From an uncultured Clostridia bacterium (GTDB lineage: Bacteria > Bacillota > Clostridia > UMGS1810), in the NCBI GenBank assembly GCA_934463115.1, contig CAKSIN010000002.1:138027-202026 (forward strand): a stretch of 64,000 bases of DNA, written 5' to 3'. How positions within the stretch are numbered: the stretch's first letter is position 1; every line of letters begins with the position of its first letter. The position numbers and the translations under genes are program-made. The notes under the pieces were generated by a model. That model was not told the origin of the DNA and ran no database searches. It was given only the letters and a program-made list of their open reading frames with translations. Positions 61,631 to 64,000 of this stretch are shown here, piece after piece.

Positions 61631-62380
61631 ATGAGCGAGAATGTATCAAACCCTGTAATAGAGATAAAGGGGCTTAAGAAATCATTTGGCGAAAACTCTG
61701 TTCTTAAGGATATAAATTTTTCCGTGAACAAAGGCGATGTTACGTGTATAATCGGTTCCTCCGGCTCCGGAAAGTCAACTATGCTCCGGTGTATTAACCT
61801 TTTGGAAGAACCCACCGACGGTGAAATAATCTACAACGGCAGAAATATTCTCAAAACAAAGAATATTCCGGCATACAGAGCAAAGGTGGAAATGGTGTTT
61901 CAGAGCTTTAACCTGTTTGAGAATATGACAATGCTGAAAAACTGCATGATAGGGCAGATGAAGGTCCTCAAAACCGACAAGGAAACAGCCAGAAAAAATG
62001 CAATGACATATCTGCAAAAAGTTGGCATGGAGCCGTATATTAACGCAAAACCAAGGCAGCTGTCCGGCGGTCAGAAACAGAGAGTGGCAATAGCAAGAGC
62101 GCTTGCCATGAAACCCGATGTAATACTTTTTGATGAACCGACAAGCGCACTTGATCCTCAAATGGTCGGTGAGGTGCTGGAGGTAATTAAAAAAATTGCC
62201 ACGGAAGGACTCACAATGATAATCGTTACTCATGAAATGGCATTTGCACGCGATGTGTCGAATCATGTTGTGTTTATGCATGACGGCGTAATATGCGAAG
62301 AGGGTACGCCCGAACAGATATTTACCGCTCCGAAACAACCGGAAACAAAAGCATTTTTGTCAAGATTTATGAACAATTAG
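61631..62380 (+). CDS. Polar amino-acid ABC transporter ATP-binding protein
   Basis: A 249-residue ATPase of the GlnQ/HisP type. Walker A GSSGSGKSTMLRCINLLE, signature LSGGQKQRVAIARAL, Walker B VILFDEPTSALDP, switch His in IVTHEM, and GVICEEGTPEQIF. AAAGGAGG (61613-61620) suits ATG 61631 (10 bases) better than GTG 61625 (4 bases). It completes the lysine-riboswitch operon. Confidence 0.94.
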   Translation: MSENVSNPVIEIKGLKKSFGENSVLKDINFSVNKGDVTCIIGSSGSGKSTMLRCINLLEEPTDGEIIYNGRNILKTKNIPAYRAKVEMVFQSFNLFENMTMLKNCMIGQMKVLKTDKETARKNAMTYLQKVGMEPYINAKPRQLSGGQKQRVAIARALAMKPDVILFDEPTSALDPQMVGEVLEVIKKIATEGLTMIIVTHEMAFARDVSNHVVFMHDGVICEEGTPEQIFTAPKQPETKAFLSRFMNN

Positions 62381-62384
62381 ATTG

Positions 62385-62425
62385 AAAAAGGATAGAAGAC
62401 CGGAAAACGATTTTCTATCCTTTTT
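62385..62425. terminator. Terminator after the lysine transporter operon
   Basis: A 13-bp perfect stem, AAAAAGGATAGAA (62385-62397) against TTCTATCCTTTTT (62413-62425), with a 15-base loop. It also serves the convergent GH28-like gene. Confidence 0.9.
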
Positions 62426-62430
62426 GTCTG

Positions 62431-63828
62431 CTAAATTTTAAAGCTGCAATTTTGTGCAGTAACATTTTTTATCTCAAGTAAATTCTTTTGTTCAATTATT
62501 TTAACCGGAAGCCGACTGTCCGTACATCGGACATTTTTGAATGTTATATTCTGAAACAGCAGATTAAAGTCATTTGTATCCTTTATGGGTTCATGTTTTT
62601 GATTACCGAGATTTTTCCCGATGTTTTCCGCGCAAATCCGAATAAGGTCGGGTATATGTGTTTCTCCGTGTACATATTTTGAATGATTTTCGGTTTCGAT
62701 TTGCAGATTCGGGTAAACTTCATCACCGTCTATATAGATATTTTCGTACAGTATATCCTCTATAATCGTCTCTTTGCTTCCGAACCATGTGGTAACACTT
62801 ATTGCCAATGCGCTCAAATGAATCAGATAGTTGTTTTTGTGAACAACGTTTCTTATTTTTGTCGGGCAATCTCCGCACCATATTTCAAGTGACTTTCCCC
62901 AGTCACACCACAGCACACAATTTTCAACCGTAATATTTTCAACAGTTCCGGTCTCTTCCGGAAGGTATGGACTGCGTGCAACAAAACAATCGTCGAAAGA
63001 ACGCACAAAGCAGTTTTTAACCGTTACATTTTTTGACGCGCAGATATCTATTCCGTCCGAATTGTAACGCCATTGACCGATTATTTTCACATTGTCTATT
63101 GTTATATTTTCACATCCGTTTCGGGTAATGAGTGACCAGAACATCGAGTCGCGTAATGTAATTCCTTCAACCGTTACATTTTTGCAATTGTATAAAATCA
63201 GATTTGAGCATACTATTCCTGTTTCATGAAAGTCTTCCGTTATTCCTTTTTTTCGGAGTTGCTCAATAATCTCATGATTTCCGTTCTTGTCGTTTCCGCG
63301 CGCATAATCCGAAGAATCAATTATTCCGCGGCCGTGAATTTTTATATTTTGAGCGTCTTTGGCATATATAACACCGTGAACAATCGCGCCTTCGTCAATG
63401 TACAGCTCGCTGCCCGATTCAAGCCATATCAGTCCGGCTTCGTGTCGGCCGGCACCGTAGTAAACTATATTGTCTTTATCGGGACGTCGTGATACAGGGT
63501 TTATAAATACGTGAAGCGCATTGTGCATTCCGTTTGGCTCAACGGTAAACTGACACGGTTTTTCAACGTGAACCGTTATGTCATTTCCGTCTCGGCTATG
63601 ACAAAGTTTTGCTGCGTGCGGACGTATATCATAATTGTTGAAATCGCCGTCGATATGTATTTTAACATCGGTCGGCTTATCAATATCGGCGGTCGCAAAA
63701 TATGCCGTTTCTGTTTGCGCGGCGGAGCGCTGCGTTCCGTCCCATACTTTATTGATTGGATATGCGGAAACGCGTGCGGTATTTATCCTGCACTCTGTTT
63801 GTCCGACATAAACACAATATCTGTACAT
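62431..63828 (-). CDS. GH28-like (polygalacturonase-type) beta-helix protein
   Basis: A 465-residue protein predicted as a right-handed beta-helix with many NITV or NVTV turns. Two GH28 motifs are present: NSDGIDI at about residues 256-262 (for NTDG) and SFDDCFVAR at about 277-285 (catalytic Asp pair). The usual GHG and RIK motifs are not seen (WGKSLEIW stands at that place). There is no signal peptide, so it would act inside the cell on imported oligosaccharides, unlike secreted pectinases. GGAGG precedes ATG 63828. The substrate could be an unsaturated or modified galacturonide, or another sugar; the assignment is to fold and clan only. Confidence 0.78.
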   Translation of the reverse strand: MYRYCVYVGQTECRINTARVSAYPINKVWDGTQRSAAQTETAYFATADIDKPTDVKIHIDGDFNNYDIRPHAAKLCHSRDGNDITVHVEKPCQFTVEPNGMHNALHVFINPVSRRPDKDNIVYYGAGRHEAGLIWLESGSELYIDEGAIVHGVIYAKDAQNIKIHGRGIIDSSDYARGNDKNGNHEIIEQLRKKGITEDFHETGIVCSNLILYNCKNVTVEGITLRDSMFWSLITRNGCENITIDNVKIIGQWRYNSDGIDICASKNVTVKNCFVRSFDDCFVARSPYLPEETGTVENITVENCVLWCDWGKSLEIWCGDCPTKIRNVVHKNNYLIHLSALAISVTTWFGSKETIIEDILYENIYIDGDEVYPNLQIETENHSKYVHGETHIPDLIRICAENIGKNLGNQKHEPIKDTNDFNLLFQNITFKNVRCTDSRLPVKIIEQKNLLEIKNVTAQNCSFKI

Positions 63829-63852
63829 ATAATCCCCTCCAATGCAATACTC

Positions 63853-63881
63853 AGTATAGCATTATTCCGATGCTTTAACAA
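63853..63881 (-). promoter_or_regulatory. Promoter of the GH28-like gene
   Basis: On the minus strand, TTGTTA (63881-63876), 17 bases, TATACT (63858-63853), 24 bases before the ATG. Confidence 0.6.
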
Positions 63882-63909
63882 GGGTAATTTAATATAACCC
63901 TTTATTTTT

Positions 63910-63938
63910 TTGAAAATGTGTGTTACAATATGTATATT
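63910..63938 (+). promoter_or_regulatory. Candidate promoter of the gene at the right edge
   Basis: TTGAAA (63910-63915), 17 bases, TATATT (63933-63938), just ahead of the coding start at 63952. If correct, the leader is very short. Confidence 0.4.
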
Positions 63939-63951
63939 GAGGGGTGAAGAA

Positions 63952-64000
63952 ATGATTTGGGCGCTGATATTTATAATTGCATTTGTGGTGTATCTAGCTG
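63952..64000 (+). CDS. Start of a membrane or exported protein (cut by window end)
   Basis: ATG 63952 with GAGGGGTGA upstream begins MIWALIFIIAFVVYLA, a hydrophobic segment still open at the window edge. Only 16 codons are visible, so neither family nor function can be given. Confidence 0.45.
   Translation, partial: MIWALIFIIAFVVYLA

Overview
The window looks like chromosomal DNA from a low-to-medium-GC, anaerobic, probably spore-forming Clostridia-type Firmicute, most likely a gut member of the Oscillospiraceae/Eubacteriales. The signs are a type III glutamine synthetase (glnN), a BofA-family protein, a HemZ-type oxidase, S-layer-homology (SLH) surface proteins, a ClpE-like unfoldase, a CdaR-type regulator next to ftsEX, an M23 peptidase and ctpA, many GGAGG ribosome binding sites, and TTGACA/TATAAT promoters with 17-base spacers. 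No genus can be fixed from the sequence alone.

Region 1 (1-10449) is an AT-rich defence island on the + strand. It holds two closely related type III DNA-methyltransferase genes (mod1, cut by the window edge, and mod2). Their outer parts are nearly the same, but their central target-recognition regions differ. mod1 is followed by a Shedu-like (DUF4263-type) nuclease. mod2 is followed by a membrane-anchored protein of unknown function and by the type III restriction subunit Res. Then come a SWIM zinc-finger protein and a WYL-domain regulator. The most striking detail is a run of nine G near the 5' end of mod2. It puts the authentic N-terminus out of frame with the body; 8 or 11 G would restore one 634-residue Mod. 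This is the signature of a phase-variable methyltransferase, read here in the OFF state.

Region 2 (10450-31800) is ordinary metabolism and housekeeping. It has a DUF975 membrane protein; an enolase-superfamily dehydratase plus SDR dehydrogenase with a divergent AraC-type regulator, whose two promoters overlap face to face; the complete pstSCAB-phoU phosphate operon; an SGNH hydrolase; pcrA-yerC-methyltransferase; a cold-shock gene with a long leader; an RpiR-type regulator with a BaiN-type flavoprotein; and a leftward MBL-hemZ-kinase-PHP phosphatase operon facing an alpha/beta hydrolase and a DMT exporter.

Region 3 (31800-46800) is cell-surface and stress functions. It has a 1438-residue secreted SLH protein with ten InlB/Flg_new-type repeats, MgtC, glnN, an O-acyl-transfer cluster (SLH-SGNH lipoprotein, DUF4358 lipoprotein, MBOAT acyltransferase, DHHW protein), a ClpE-like ATPase and a BofA-like protein.

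Region 4 (46800-64000) has a CdaR-like regulator with ftsE-ftsX-M23 peptidase-ctpA (division and wall hydrolysis), the RNase P RNA gene, an aldo/keto reductase, the leftward livKHMGF branched-chain amino-acid importer, a polar amino-acid ABC importer controlled by a lysine riboswitch (so probably a lysine importer), and a cytoplasmic GH28-like protein. No tRNA, rRNA, CRISPR array or intact insertion sequence was seen.
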